From the NCBI RefSeq assembly GCF_007559335.1, contig NZ_VMBG01000002.1, forward strand, positions 1,046,501 through 1,110,500: 64,000 nucleotides of DNA. The letters run 5' to 3'. Of the stretch, positions 42,929 to 52,082 are shown in pieces. A program made the translations under genes and the position numbers. The notes beneath the pieces were generated by a model, which worked only from the letters and a program-made list of their open reading frames with translations, made no database searches and had not been told where the DNA came from. The first letter of the stretch is position 1. Each line of letters begins with the position of its first letter. This stretch comes from Rariglobus hedericola (GTDB lineage Bacteria; Verrucomicrobiota; Verrucomicrobiia; Opitutales; Opitutaceae).

Positions 42929-44122
42929 ATGCCGATACTTAATTATTTTATAACATACTCGGGTTGCCGGCTGATGCTGATCTCAACAGGTTTGGCGGCC
43001 GCGTGCCTGTGCAACGCGGAGGTTACGCCGCCCCTGATCGCTTCGGATGTGTTCATTCACCCCTCGATTTTAGGTGCGAGTTCGTGCGCCACCAGTGGCT
43101 GCCACGGCGGTGCTTCGGAGAAGAGTCTTCAGTATGCGGTGTGGTCTCAGCGCGATGTGCACTCGCGGTCGTTTGCCACTCTTACCACCGCGCGTTCGGC
43201 GCGCATGGCGGAGGCCCTGAATATTCCTGACCCGACCGTGAGCACGCGGTGCACGACGTGCCATGCACCCTTTCACGCGGTGCAGGTGGCTACGCCCGGA
43301 TTGCTGGCTCCCGATGCGCGCGTGAATGAAGGCGTTTCCTGTGCGAGTTGCCACGGACCGGCCGGCGACTGGCTGCGCAGCCATACGCGCACCGATTACA
43401 CGCATGCCGACAAGGTCGCTGCAGGCATGAAGGAACTGGGCGATCTGAACGCACGAGCGGGCAGTTGCGTGGCGTGTCACCAGAATATAGATACCGATCT
43501 CGTAGTGACGGGAAAGCATCCGCGGTTGATTTTCGAGCTCGATGGACAGACCGCTTCGCAGCCGCGGCACTGGCGGGAGACGGCAAACTACAATGGTGCG
43601 CAAGCCTGGCAGGTCGGCCAGTGGGTCGCCTTGCGCGAAGTGAGCTGGGCGATGCTGCAGCAGACGGCATCTGTTGATGAGATTCAGCGCTGGCAGGCGC
43701 TGGTCTGGTTGATGCAACGCGCCGAAGGTCCGGATGCCGTTTCCGCGGGAGTGGCGGGCGATGCCCGTCTGGCTGAACCGGGACCGGAAAACTACGCGCG
43801 GGCCCGCGATATTGCCGCGCGGCAGGCGCGTGCGCTGGCGACATCGTTTAACTCCGCCCAAGTATCCGTGCTCCTGCGTAATCTCGCCTCCACGCATGCG
43901 GAATTTTTGGATTCGAAAATCGCCAGCCTGCAACACGCGTATCGCGCCGAGCGTCTGGTGCTGGCGCTGGACCGTTTGCTCAACGCGCTTCCGGCCGAAA
44001 AGCGTTCGCCCGATGCGTCGGCCCGTCTCACGAAACTCTTTGCCCAGGTCCAATCCATTCCCGGGTTTCAGCCGGTGGAATTTAGCCAGTCTCTCGATGC
44101 GTTTGCCCGGACACTGCGGTGA
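42929..44122 (+). CDS. Secreted tetraheme cytochrome c (c554-like)
   Basis: 397 residues with a signal peptide (hydrophobic stretch ending LCNA-EVT; an internal ATG at 42974 is a possible alternative start). Four haem sites are visible: an unusual CX4CH, CATSGCH at about 53, then CTTCH, CASCH and CVACH. The CATSGCHGG plus following CH pattern is that of the c554-like multiheme family. The C-terminal half is helical without further haems. It is divergent from the large electron-transfer operon and followed 15 nt later by the double GlcG/HbpS gene; it is a likely periplasmic electron shuttle. Confidence 0.88.
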   Translation: MPILNYFITYSGCRLMLISTGLAAACLCNAEVTPPLIASDVFIHPSILGASSCATSGCHGGASEKSLQYAVWSQRDVHSRSFATLTTARSARMAEALNIPDPTVSTRCTTCHAPFHAVQVATPGLLAPDARVNEGVSCASCHGPAGDWLRSHTRTDYTHADKVAAGMKELGDLNARAGSCVACHQNIDTDLVVTGKHPRLIFELDGQTASQPRHWRETANYNGAQAWQVGQWVALREVSWAMLQQTASVDEIQRWQALVWLMQRAEGPDAVSAGVAGDARLAEPGPENYARARDIAARQARALATSFNSAQVSVLLRNLASTHAEFLDSKIASLQHAYRAERLVLALDRLLNALPAEKRSPDASARLTKLFAQVQSIPGFQPVEFSQSLDAFARTLR

Positions 44123-44137
44123 TCACGCTTTCTTAAC

Positions 44138-46099
44138 ATGTCTCGTTCACGAATTCTCTGCGGTGTTTCGACGCTGATTTTCAGCGCGGCTTTTTCGTGG
44201 ATGAACGCGGCGCAGTTGTCCTCGGCGGATGTGGAGCGCATCTATGTGCAGGCGGCTGATCGTGCGGCGGAGTCGTCGATGAATTCCTACGTCATTGCCC
44301 TCGTTGACCGCGATGGACGCGTGCTGTTGGTGCGACGTGCCAATGGTGCCGGAGCAGTTACGGCCACGGAGCGGGCCATCGCGATTTCAAAGGCGGGCAC
44401 GGCAGTTTTCCTGAGCAGTAATCGCCACGCCTTCACGACGCGCACGGCGGGAAGCATCATACAGCAAAACTTTCCGGCCGGGGTTTTGAACCGTCCGCCC
44501 GGGCCGTTGGTGGGAGTGGGTTTTTCCAATCTAGCGCTGTCGGACATTAATTTTTTCCGTGAAAACGATGGCGTGCCCAACGGCACGGCGACTCCGGCGG
44601 GCGTGCTGACACCGGGCAGCCGAATCCTGGGGACGCGACTGTATGCTTCGCCGGGTGGCGTGCCGCTGTATGTAGGCGGGCAATTGGTGGCCGGGATCGG
44701 CGTTACCGGTGATGGAACCGAGACGGAGAACGCGAGCATCACGGGCGCCGATGGCGACGAAGCGGTCGCGCTGGCGGGACAGATCGGTTACGGGACGGGC
44801 CCCGAGCTGTGGGGTTCAAATGTATTTATCGACGGGATACGCGTGGACTACGTGGCCAGCATTGCGCGACTGGCTTCGTCATCGACCAGCACGTTGCCGC
44901 CGCAACCCGCGCCGCCGGCGCCGGTCGTGTGGCCGGTTGATGTGTTGGGAGGAGTGCGCGGTGAAGTGCGCGCGTTGATCAAGGCTGATCCGGTGCCCGG
45001 ACTGATCAGCGGCCAGCCGCGCCTGACGGCGGCGGAGGTTCGCCAAGTGCTCGCGCTGGGGGCTGAGCGCACCCGGCTCACGCGCGCGGGTATCCGTTTG
45101 CCCGCAGGGCAGGGAATGCAGGCCTTCATCACCGTGGTGAACAATCCCAACCAGGCGGGTGTTCCCGCAACGGTGCTGGGCACCTTTCGCACGCCGGATG
45201 CCACGATTTTCTCCTGGGACGTGTCGGTGCAAAAAGCGCGCACGGCGGTCTTTTTCTCGAATGCCACCCGCGCGTTCTCTTCTCGCACGGTGGGTTTTCT
45301 CGCCCAGACGATGTATCCGCCCGGTATCAACGGCACGTCGGCCGGCCCGTTCAACGGACTTCAAGAACGCTACTCGGGTCCGCTGTTGACGGGGGTGGGC
45401 ACGCCGAATGCCAACCTGCCCAACGGCATCACGATCTTCCCCGGTGGCATCCCGCTTTATCGCAACGGGGTGCTGATCGGCGCGATCGGTGTCTCGGGTG
45501 ATGGTATCGATCAAGACGATCTGGTGGCCGCTTCCGGCACGTTCGGGCTGCAGCCGGCCCAGGCGATCCGCGCCGATGAGACCTTGTATCTCGGCGTGCG
45601 ATTGCCCTACGCCAAGTTCCCGCGTGATTCCGCACTGGAAACTCCGGTGCCGGCCATCGCGCCCGGTTTCCCGACGTTCACGGCGTTGAATTTCACCGAG
45701 GCGGAGCTTGCCAGCGGACTTATCACGGCGCCCGGGGTCGACACCGATGGCGACGGGTTGTCCAATTTATTTGAATACGCCTTCGGTCTCGATCCGCGCG
45801 TGGCCGACGCAGCCGGGGCGGGCCCGATGATTTCTGTGAATGGATCCAGCCGACTGGAGATCGTTTTCCGCCGCGTATCAGCGGCAATCGACTTGGTTTA
45901 CAGTGTGGAGGTTTCGACGAACCTGACCACCTGGACGCCCATCGCGCGAAGCACCGGTGGTGGTGCCGTGCAAAATCTGGGTGGCGCCCAATCCATCGTG
46001 GAGACGGGAGTCGGCACGTTGACCGTGACGGTCGAGGATGCGGTCGCGGTGACAGGACCGGGCAGCCGCTTTTTGCGTCTGACGGTCACACGTCCTTGA
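44138..46099 (+). CDS. Secreted protein with two GlcG/HbpS (DUF336) domains
   Basis: 653 residues. A signal peptide ends near WMNA-AQL. Two DUF336-type domains (about 25-240 and 285-500) each have KAGTAVFLSSNRHAF or KARTAVFFSNATRAF plus the GGVPLY...GIGVTGDG / GGIPLY...GAIGVSGDG signature; both are larger than the usual 140 residues. The tail holds DTDGDGLSNLFEYAFGLDP, a calcium-type loop common in Opitutaceae secreted proteins, and a beta domain. HbpS relatives bind haem; next to cytochrome genes this suggests haem capture or redox sensing, though DUF336 proteins are broadly distributed. Confidence 0.82.
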   Translation: MSRSRILCGVSTLIFSAAFSWMNAAQLSSADVERIYVQAADRAAESSMNSYVIALVDRDGRVLLVRRANGAGAVTATERAIAISKAGTAVFLSSNRHAFTTRTAGSIIQQNFPAGVLNRPPGPLVGVGFSNLALSDINFFRENDGVPNGTATPAGVLTPGSRILGTRLYASPGGVPLYVGGQLVAGIGVTGDGTETENASITGADGDEAVALAGQIGYGTGPELWGSNVFIDGIRVDYVASIARLASSSTSTLPPQPAPPAPVVWPVDVLGGVRGEVRALIKADPVPGLISGQPRLTAAEVRQVLALGAERTRLTRAGIRLPAGQGMQAFITVVNNPNQAGVPATVLGTFRTPDATIFSWDVSVQKARTAVFFSNATRAFSSRTVGFLAQTMYPPGINGTSAGPFNGLQERYSGPLLTGVGTPNANLPNGITIFPGGIPLYRNGVLIGAIGVSGDGIDQDDLVAASGTFGLQPAQAIRADETLYLGVRLPYAKFPRDSALETPVPAIAPGFPTFTALNFTEAELASGLITAPGVDTDGDGLSNLFEYAFGLDPRVADAAGAGPMISVNGSSRLEIVFRRVSAAIDLVYSVEVSTNLTTWTPIARSTGGGAVQNLGGAQSIVETGVGTLTVTVEDAVAVTGPGSRFLRLTVTRP

Positions 46100-46138
46100 T
46101 CGCGTGCCGGTTGTCAGCCGTGCGAACCGGACGCGATC
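46098..46138. terminator. Hairpin between convergent genes, likely bidirectional terminator
   Basis: GATCGCGT and CCGGTT pair with AACCGG and ACGCGATC (14 bp with one bulge, 12-nt loop), starting within the stop codon of the GlcG-domain gene. There is no U-tract, so efficiency is uncertain. Confidence 0.5.
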
Positions 46139-46162
46139 CGGCGACGGCTGATGAGCCAAGCC

Positions 46163-47011
46163 TCAGCGCAGAATCGGATGATCGGCCAGCGTAAGGAAAT
46201 CGCGGATACGATCCTGCTGGGCGCGGCTCACGGTCTGCCCGGTGGGCAGATCACGGATGGTCTGGATCGCTTCGGTGAGACGCTGAGCGAGGGTTTGCAG
46301 CGTGGGGTCGTTGGCGAGAAACTGTTTGGGCGGGAGACTGGCGCGGATGCGTTCGAGACCCTGGGCGGCGGCTTCGAGCAGCTGGGGGTTGACCTTGTTG
46401 AGTTCGAAGAGGGCGCGGCGGTCGGACTGGAGAACGTCGGTCGTGCGGGCGAATTGCTGCAGCACGCGACGGGGAGTGGTCGTGATTTCGTCGGGCGTGA
46501 TCTGGCGGGTTTCCGTCTCGGTTTTGCTGCGCTGGTTGACGGCGGTCACGGGAGGAATGAAAAGCCCGTCCCAGACGGTCGGGTAAATGGTGACGACTTG
46601 GGCCTGCACGGTGGTTTCGGTGGTTGTGCGGAAAGCGACGGGGACTTTTACCGTCGACGGTTCGTCGAGCACGCGGCGGATCTCGGAGCCGACCTGGGTG
46701 GCGGTGAGGATCTCGGCAAACAGACCGAGGTTCACCGGCTGGGCACTGCGGAGAAAAACGGCTCGCTGGCGGGCGGCTTCGAGCGCGGGTTGCTCGGTTT
46801 TGAGCTTGGTGAGATCGAACTTGTCCCACGCGACGATGACCGGGGAACTTTCGGCCGAGGTGACCACGATGAGACCCTCGGGACGGGCCTCCCAGATGCC
46901 GGCGAACTCGACGGAACGACCGTTGGCGCCGGTGAGCTTGACGGCTTCGGCTTGAAGCATCGTGAGCAGCGAGAGTGAAAGCGCGGACAATGAAACGAGG
47001 CGGTTAAGCAT
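46163..47011 (-). CDS. Secreted protein of unknown function
   Basis: 282 residues from ATG 47011, which starts a signal peptide (MLNRLVSLSALSLSLLTMLQA-EAV); the longer frame does not. Residues about 20-75 look like a small beta domain (VKLTGANGRSVEFAGI, then ESSPVIVAWDKFDLTKL), resembling SHD1-like modules; the rest is helical with many charged residues and ends ADHPILR. I recognise no family. It is transcribed alone, convergent with the GlcG-domain gene. Confidence 0.72.
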   Translation of the reverse strand: MLNRLVSLSALSLSLLTMLQAEAVKLTGANGRSVEFAGIWEARPEGLIVVTSAESSPVIVAWDKFDLTKLKTEQPALEAARQRAVFLRSAQPVNLGLFAEILTATQVGSEIRRVLDEPSTVKVPVAFRTTTETTVQAQVVTIYPTVWDGLFIPPVTAVNQRSKTETETRQITPDEITTTPRRVLQQFARTTDVLQSDRRALFELNKVNPQLLEAAAQGLERIRASLPPKQFLANDPTLQTLAQRLTEAIQTIRDLPTGQTVSRAQQDRIRDFLTLADHPILR

Positions 47012-47094
47012 GGAAGGAGTGGGGTGAGTCAGGGTGGTTGCGACCGGCGCGTTTGGCAAATGTTCAACTGGCTTCTCCCGCGACGACTCACTTA

Positions 47095-47901
47095 ATGCGG
47101 GGGAAAGACCGCGTGAAATCCCTCTCTATCATTCTGACCGGCCTGTTTGGCGTCCTGCTGGGGGCGTTCCTCATGCACCGCTGGCTGCACGTGTCCGATA
47201 ACGCAGCTGAGGCGACACCACCGCCCGCGATGCTGCGCCCCCGTGTCGTGGAAAGCGTTTCGCCGCCCATCGAGCTGGATCGGCTGACGCGCGAAAAAGC
47301 GGCGTTGACGGCGCAATTGGCCGATTCGCAGGCTCGCTTGGCGGAACGAGATACGACATTGGCAGCGGCGCGGGAGCAACTCGCGGAGTTACGCCGTCCG
47401 ATGGAAGTAGATATGTTGAGTTCGGCGCTGCGAGCAGACCTCAAATCGGGAGAAGTCGTGGTAACAGGCGGCTACCGCCTGCCCGACGGGAAACGGTTAT
47501 ATGCGTTTGTGAAGCCGGTCATCGGGAAGACGGACGATGGTGGGGAGACGGTGACTGTTTCGAGTCGATTTCTTTCGCTGGATGAGACGGCAGGGAAATC
47601 GGTCGGCCTTGATAATCTCGATACGAATGCGGCGAACACGCTACAACATGGTGAAGTGTGGGTCGCGGACGAAGAAACGGAGGTTTTGAAGAAGCTGGAA
47701 GGGGTGCCCGGCATCGAGGTTCTGACCTCGCCCGAGGTTTCGGTGCGACCTGGAAGCAGAGGACTGATTGAAATCGGTGATCTGCGACTGAGGGTGACGC
47801 CTGCTTTGAAGGCTGGCGGGGATGGGATGGATTTTGAAGTGCGACTGGAGCAGCCGCAGGTGCCACCCAAGATGGAGATGGCCCCTGTCACGTTAGAATA
47901 A
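47095..47901 (+). CDS. Single-pass membrane protein with coiled coil and secretin-like C-terminal strand region
   Basis: 268 residues from ATG 47095; a GTG at 47113 preceded by GGGGGAAAG is an equally good start. One membrane helix (SIILTGLFGVLLGAFLM) is followed by a coiled coil (LTREKAALTAQLADSQARL and on to about 115) and a beta-rich domain. The last part, LTSPEVSVRPGSRGLIEIGD, resembles the beta-lip region seen in secretin-related proteins, but no full secretin is present. Function unknown; possibly an envelope assembly or periplasmic signalling protein. Confidence 0.72.
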   Translation: MRGKDRVKSLSIILTGLFGVLLGAFLMHRWLHVSDNAAEATPPPAMLRPRVVESVSPPIELDRLTREKAALTAQLADSQARLAERDTTLAAAREQLAELRRPMEVDMLSSALRADLKSGEVVVTGGYRLPDGKRLYAFVKPVIGKTDDGGETVTVSSRFLSLDETAGKSVGLDNLDTNAANTLQHGEVWVADEETEVLKKLEGVPGIEVLTSPEVSVRPGSRGLIEIGDLRLRVTPALKAGGDGMDFEVRLEQPQVPPKMEMAPVTLE

Positions 47902-47923
47902 ACGCTCTTAAGCGTTTTATTTA
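47897..47923. terminator. Small bidirectional terminator between convergent genes
   Basis: The stem AAACGCT / AGCGTTT with a 4-nt loop is followed by TTATTTATT on the plus strand and preceded by an A-rich run, so it can end both convergent transcripts. Confidence 0.6.
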
Positions 47924-48628
47924 TTCGTCAATTGTTTCGCCGCTGCCGGCGAGGATGCCCCTCACGCCCAATGGTGAGAGGAAATGAACCTTGAGTTTCA
48001 TTAGCTTGATGGAACGAGCCATGACCAACTCGATTGAGTGAGGCGGATCATCGTAGGAAAATGTGTCCTTGGCGGGCCACAGTGAGGCTCGAATGATTCT
48101 TAACAAGGACCCGGGGCCGACGATGCGTGCGGGGTAGGCAAAAATCTCGGTGATGGAAAATGTGAGCAACCGTTGGAACGTGGCGACATCGCGGCAACCG
48201 TAGGCACGTGTGGACATGGCGCCGTTCCGCTTGGTGAAGCTGTCTCCTTTGACGGCGACATCGGCATCGCCGATATAGGTGAGAGGATTGCGGGACAGAA
48301 GGTAGCGACCGGAAACCTTGATCACAGGTTCATTGGCGGGAAGACGGGCGGCTGCGGCTCGAAGGAGGAAAAGCTCCGAAAGACCTCTGTTGCGAAACTC
48401 CGGAGTGGGAATCCGCCATACCTCGGCGGGTGCGAGCGAGGCCTCGGTTGCGGGGTGCCAGTCAAGACTGTTGTCCGCAATCACTATGCGCTTAAACCCC
48501 AGCGCGACGAGAGAGGCCACCGTGCCCTTGGTGTGCTCCAATCGTTCCAAATTTGAAAAACGAGATCGGGCACCATCATAAGAATGTGAAGCTGACGGGT
48601 AGAGCGTTGAGCTGATGAGTGCGATCAT
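47921..48628 (-). CDS. Hypothetical protein, possibly glycosyltransferase-like
   Basis: 235 residues, cytoplasmic by composition. The N-terminus ALISSTLYPSASHSYDGARSRF, followed by a LVALGFKRIVIADNS strand-turn-helix and VIKVSGRYLLSRNP, resembles sugar-transfer GT-A-type proteins in which a GRY segment follows the nucleotide-binding fold, but no DxD motif is plain. Codon use appears somewhat less GC-rich than in neighbouring genes, which may reflect transfer. The start is ATG 48628. Confidence 0.62.
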   Translation of the reverse strand: MIALISSTLYPSASHSYDGARSRFSNLERLEHTKGTVASLVALGFKRIVIADNSLDWHPATEASLAPAEVWRIPTPEFRNRGLSELFLLRAAAARLPANEPVIKVSGRYLLSRNPLTYIGDADVAVKGDSFTKRNGAMSTRAYGCRDVATFQRLLTFSITEIFAYPARIVGPGSLLRIIRASLWPAKDTFSYDDPPHSIELVMARSIKLMKLKVHFLSPLGVRGILAGSGETIDE

Positions 48629-48656
48629 GAGAGATAAGAGGGGTGAGCGGTTGTGC

Positions 48657-49364
48657 TCATCCGCCGAGGTAGGCGGCTTTGAGACGTGGGTCTTCTCTCA
48701 GTTCGCGGCTGGTGCCGGCGACGGCGATGCGGCCGGTCTCCAGGACGTAGCCGTGGGAGGAGATTTCGAGGGCGAGGTTGGCGTTCTGTTCGACGAGGAG
48801 AATCGTGATGCCCTGGGTGCGGTTGATCTCGACGATCTTCTCGAAAATCGTGCGCACGAGACGCGGAGCGATACCCAGCGAAGGTTCGTCGAGCATGAGA
48901 AACTTCGGGCGGCCCATGAGTGCGCGGCCGATGGCGAGCATCTGTTGTTCTCCGCCGGAGAGCGTGCCGGCGGTTTGTTTGAGGCGTTCTTTTAGTCGGG
49001 GGAAGAGTTCGAAAACGTAGTCGAGGCTGCGGGCGATGTCGGTGGAGTCGCGCTGCAGGTAGGCGCCGAGCGAGAGATTTTCGGCGACGGTGAGATTGGC
49101 GAAAACCATGCGTCCCTCGGGCACGTGACCGATGCCTCGGGCGACGATGGCGTGCGGAGCGAGCGTGGTGATGTCTTCGCCGGCGAAAGTGACGTGTCCG
49201 CCGCGTGCACGCATCAGTCCGGAGATGGTGCGCAGGGTGGTGGTTTTACCCGCGCCGTTGCCGCCGAGGAGGGTGACGATGCCGCCTTGGGGAACCTCAA
49301 AGGACAAGTCGCTCACGGCGTTAATCGCGCCGTAACAGACGGAGAGGTTTTTGACGGAGAGCAT
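48657..49364 (-). CDS. livF: Branched-chain amino-acid ABC transporter ATP-binding protein LivF
   Basis: 235 residues. Walker A GGNGAGKTTT (about 34), signature LSGGEQQMLAIGRAL (about 137) and Walker B FLMLDEPSLG (about 158) are intact, and the short LivF-type C-terminus is present. It is the last gene of the liv operon; a 70-bp gap containing a dispersed repeat separates it from livG. Confidence 0.96.
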   Translation of the reverse strand: MLSVKNLSVCYGAINAVSDLSFEVPQGGIVTLLGGNGAGKTTTLRTISGLMRARGGHVTFAGEDITTLAPHAIVARGIGHVPEGRMVFANLTVAENLSLGAYLQRDSTDIARSLDYVFELFPRLKERLKQTAGTLSGGEQQMLAIGRALMGRPKFLMLDEPSLGIAPRLVRTIFEKIVEINRTQGITILLVEQNANLALEISSHGYVLETGRIAVAGTSRELREDPRLKAAYLGG

Positions 49365-49372
49365 TCGGAAAA

Positions 49373-49392
49373 GTTGAGAGTTGAGTGATGAG
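49373..49392 (+). repeat. Dispersed intergenic repeat, copy A
   Basis: GTTGAGAGTTGAGTGATGAG, an exact 20-base match to copies at 54765-54784 (opposite strand) and 55441-55460. A diverged inverted copy follows at 49431-49453 (CACTCAACTCTTAGCGTTCAAC), so the element may fold into a hairpin between livG and livF. Confidence 0.8.
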
Positions 49393-49434
49393 ATTTGAGT
49401 GATCGGAGGTTGGGAAGTTGGGGGAGCTGAACAC

Positions 49435-50226
49435 TCAACTCTTAGCGTTCAACTTTACCGGCTCCTCGCCCAGATATGCTTCGATGACTTTGGGGTCTTT
49501 TTGGATTTCGGCGGGGGTGCCTTCGGCGATTTTTACGCCGTGGTCCAGGACGGCGATGTGCTGGCAGACGCCCATCACGACTTTCATCGAGTGTTCGACG
49601 AGGAGGATCGTGAGGTTGAACCGGGCGTGGATCTGCTGAATCAGGCGGGCGAGTTCGAGTTTTTCGCTCGGGTTCATGCCGGCGGCGGGTTCGTCGAGAA
49701 GGAGGAGGCGCGGCTGGGTGGCGAGGGCGCGGACGATTTCGAGGCGGCGTTGTTCGCCGTAGGGCAGGCTGGTGGCGGGGGTGTCGCGGAAGCGGAGGAG
49801 GTTGAAAATCCCTAGCAATTCCTCGGCGCGGCGGGTGATGGCGGCTTCATCGTCGCGGAAAGCGCGGAGGCGGATGAGGGCCTGGAGCGGATGGGCGCGG
49901 CGGTGGAGGTTGCAGGCGACACGGACGTTGTCGAAGACGCTGAGGCGGCCAAAGAGGCGGATATTTTGAAACGTGCGGGCGATGCCGAGCGCGGCGATCT
50001 CGGGCGAGGTGTGTCCGGCCAGATCGGTATCGCCAAAAAGGATACCACCGGAGGAGGGTGCGTAAACGCCGGTGATGAGATTGAAGAGCGTGGTCTTGCC
50101 CGCGCCGTTGGGGCCGATGAGTCCCGAGAGCGAGCCTACGGGGATGGCCAGATCGATGCTGTTGACCGCGGTGAGTCCGCCGAAGCGCAGGGTGGTCTGC
50201 CGGAGTTGGAGCAGGGGAGCGGGCAT
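49435..50226 (-). CDS. livG: Branched-chain amino-acid ABC transporter ATP-binding protein LivG
   Basis: 263 residues. Walker A GPNGAGKTTLFNLITG (about 37), the LPYGEQRRLEIVRAL signature variant, Walker B LLLLDEPAAGMNP and the LivG-specific C-terminal extension (HSMKVVMGVCQHIAVLDHG) are present. The TFQNIRLF motif is typical. It pairs with LivF to energise the LivH/LivM permease; its start is 2 nt from the livM stop. Confidence 0.96.
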   Translation of the reverse strand: MPAPLLQLRQTTLRFGGLTAVNSIDLAIPVGSLSGLIGPNGAGKTTLFNLITGVYAPSSGGILFGDTDLAGHTSPEIAALGIARTFQNIRLFGRLSVFDNVRVACNLHRRAHPLQALIRLRAFRDDEAAITRRAEELLGIFNLLRFRDTPATSLPYGEQRRLEIVRALATQPRLLLLDEPAAGMNPSEKLELARLIQQIHARFNLTILLVEHSMKVVMGVCQHIAVLDHGVKIAEGTPAEIQKDPKVIEAYLGEEPVKLNAKS

Positions 50227-50228
50227 GA

Positions 50229-51176
50229 TCAGATGCGCGCCGCTTTTTTCGGGCGGAAGTTGAGGAGACCCTGCGGACGGGCGATCATCAGGATGACGAG
50301 GAGCAGCGAATAAATGATCATGCGGTATTCGGCGACGGGGCGGAGCACCTCAGGCAGGACGGTAAGCACAACCGCGGCGAGGATGACCCCGAGGGTGTTG
50401 CCCATGCCACCGAGAATGACCATGAGGATGATCTCGATCGAACGGCTGAAATCGAAGCCGCGCGGGTCGATGGTCATGCGCAAGTGGGCGAAGAGCCCGC
50501 CCGCGATGCCGGCGAAGAATGCACCGACGGCAAAGGCGGTGATCTTGTAGCGCGTGGTGTTGAGACCGATGGAGCGGGCGGCGATCTCGTTATCGTGCGT
50601 CGCGAGAAAGCCGCGCCCGTAAGTCGAGTTGACGAGGCAACTGACGGTGAAAATCGTGAGGGCGACTCCGCTATAAATCCAAGCGAAGTTGGTGAGCGGA
50701 TGGATTCCGTAGAGACCGAGCGCGCCACCGAGCGGTTCGATGTTTTGGAAAATCACGCGCACGATTTCGCCGAAGCCAAGGGTGACGAGGGCGAGGTAAT
50801 CGCCTTTGAGGCGAAGCGAAGGCAGCCCGATCAGAATGCCAGCGAACGCGGCGCAGAGTCCGCCGGTGAGCAGAGCGGTGAAGAAGATCGCTTGTGTGGC
50901 AAAAGCGCTTGGGGCCGGTCCGGTGAGCTGAGGGCCGACGAACAAGGTAATCGTGGCCGAAAGGTAGGCGCCGATGGCCATGAAGCCGGCGTGGCCGAGC
51001 GAGAACAGGCCGGTGTGGCCGTTGATGAGGTTGAGCGAGACGGCGAGAATGATGGCGATGCCGACGGTCATCGCGATGTCGAGGTGGTAGGCGTTGAACG
51101 CACCGCCGAACGCCGAGAGCGTGAGGGCGGCGGCGATACCGGCGAGCAGGGCGATGTGTTGGCGGGGGAAAGGCAT
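50229..51176 (-). CDS. livM: Branched-chain amino-acid ABC transporter permease LivM
   Basis: 315 residues with about eight to nine membrane helices. Family motifs: SLNLINGHTGLFSLGHAGFMAIGAY near residue 50 (given here in part only, SLGHAGFMAIGAYL), RLKGDYLALVTLGFGEI in the middle and the ATP-binding-protein contact loop EIAARSIGLNTTRYK. It forms the inner-membrane channel with LivH. Confidence 0.95.
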   Translation of the reverse strand: MPFPRQHIALLAGIAAALTLSAFGGAFNAYHLDIAMTVGIAIILAVSLNLINGHTGLFSLGHAGFMAIGAYLSATITLFVGPQLTGPAPSAFATQAIFFTALLTGGLCAAFAGILIGLPSLRLKGDYLALVTLGFGEIVRVIFQNIEPLGGALGLYGIHPLTNFAWIYSGVALTIFTVSCLVNSTYGRGFLATHDNEIAARSIGLNTTRYKITAFAVGAFFAGIAGGLFAHLRMTIDPRGFDFSRSIEIILMVILGGMGNTLGVILAAVVLTVLPEVLRPVAEYRMIIYSLLLVILMIARPQGLLNFRPKKAARI

Positions 51177-51185
51177 GGGAATGGC

Positions 51186-52076
51186 CTACACTTTCTCCAC
51201 GCCGGGCCGGCCGAGGAGGCCGGAGGGGCGGAGGAGTAAAATCAAGATGAGGATGCCGAACGCGATGGCGTCCTTATAAGTGGAAAACTGACTGCCGCTG
51301 ACGAGCGTTTCCGCTGAGCCGAGGAGGAGTCCGCCGAGGGCGGCGCCGGGGATGCTGCCGATGCCGCCGAGGATGGCAGCGACGAACGCCTTGAGGCCGG
51401 GCATAACGCCCATGAGCGGATCAATGGACGGGTAGTTCATCGCGTAGAGAACGCCGCCCGCACCGGCGAGTGCTGAGCCGATCACAAACGTGAACGAGAA
51501 AACCGTGCCGGTGTTGATGCCGACGAGCTGGGCGGCCTGCGGGTTGAGCGCGACGGCACGCATGGCGGTGCCGAGCCGCGTGTGTTTGACGATCAGTTGC
51601 AGCGCGACGAGCAGGACAACGGTGACGATCATCACGATGACCTGGTTGCTGGAGACATCGAGTCCGCCGAGCCGGAAGTGGCGCACGGGAAAGAGCTCGG
51701 GGAAGGTGCGCGGGGTGGCGCCGAAGACGAGTTGTCCGCCGTATTGGAGAAACAACGATACGCCGATGGCGGTGATGAGGACGTTGAGCACGGGCGCGCC
51801 GCGCAGGGGACGGTAGGCGATTTTTTCGATGATGAAACCGAGGATGCCGCAGACGAGCATGGCGGCGCCGAGTGCGCCGAAGCCGCTCCACCACGTGACC
51901 GAGCCGGCGAGCCGGCCGATGTAGCAACCGACGAAGGCCCCGACCATGAAGACCTCGGAGTGCGCAAAATTAATGAAGCGCAGGACCCCGTAAATCATCG
52001 TGTAGCCCAGCGCGATGAGCGCGTAGATCGCTCCGAGGGAGAGACCGTTGATGAGCTGTTGGAGTAATTCGGTCAC
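51186..52076 (-). CDS. livH: Branched-chain amino-acid ABC transporter permease LivH
   Basis: 296 residues, about eight membrane helices. Family motifs LINGLSLGAIYALIALGYTM, YGVLRFINFAHSEVFMVGA and GTAMRAVALNPQAAQLVGI (coupling loop) are present. The gap to the binding-protein gene is 6 nt, giving the full order binding protein - H - M - G - F. Confidence 0.96.
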   Translation of the reverse strand: MTELLQQLINGLSLGAIYALIALGYTMIYGVLRFINFAHSEVFMVGAFVGCYIGRLAGSVTWWSGFGALGAAMLVCGILGFIIEKIAYRPLRGAPVLNVLITAIGVSLFLQYGGQLVFGATPRTFPELFPVRHFRLGGLDVSSNQVIVMIVTVVLLVALQLIVKHTRLGTAMRAVALNPQAAQLVGINTGTVFSFTFVIGSALAGAGGVLYAMNYPSIDPLMGVMPGLKAFVAAILGGIGSIPGAALGGLLLGSAETLVSGSQFSTYKDAIAFGILILILLLRPSGLLGRPGVEKV

Positions 52077-52082
52077 GGGATT

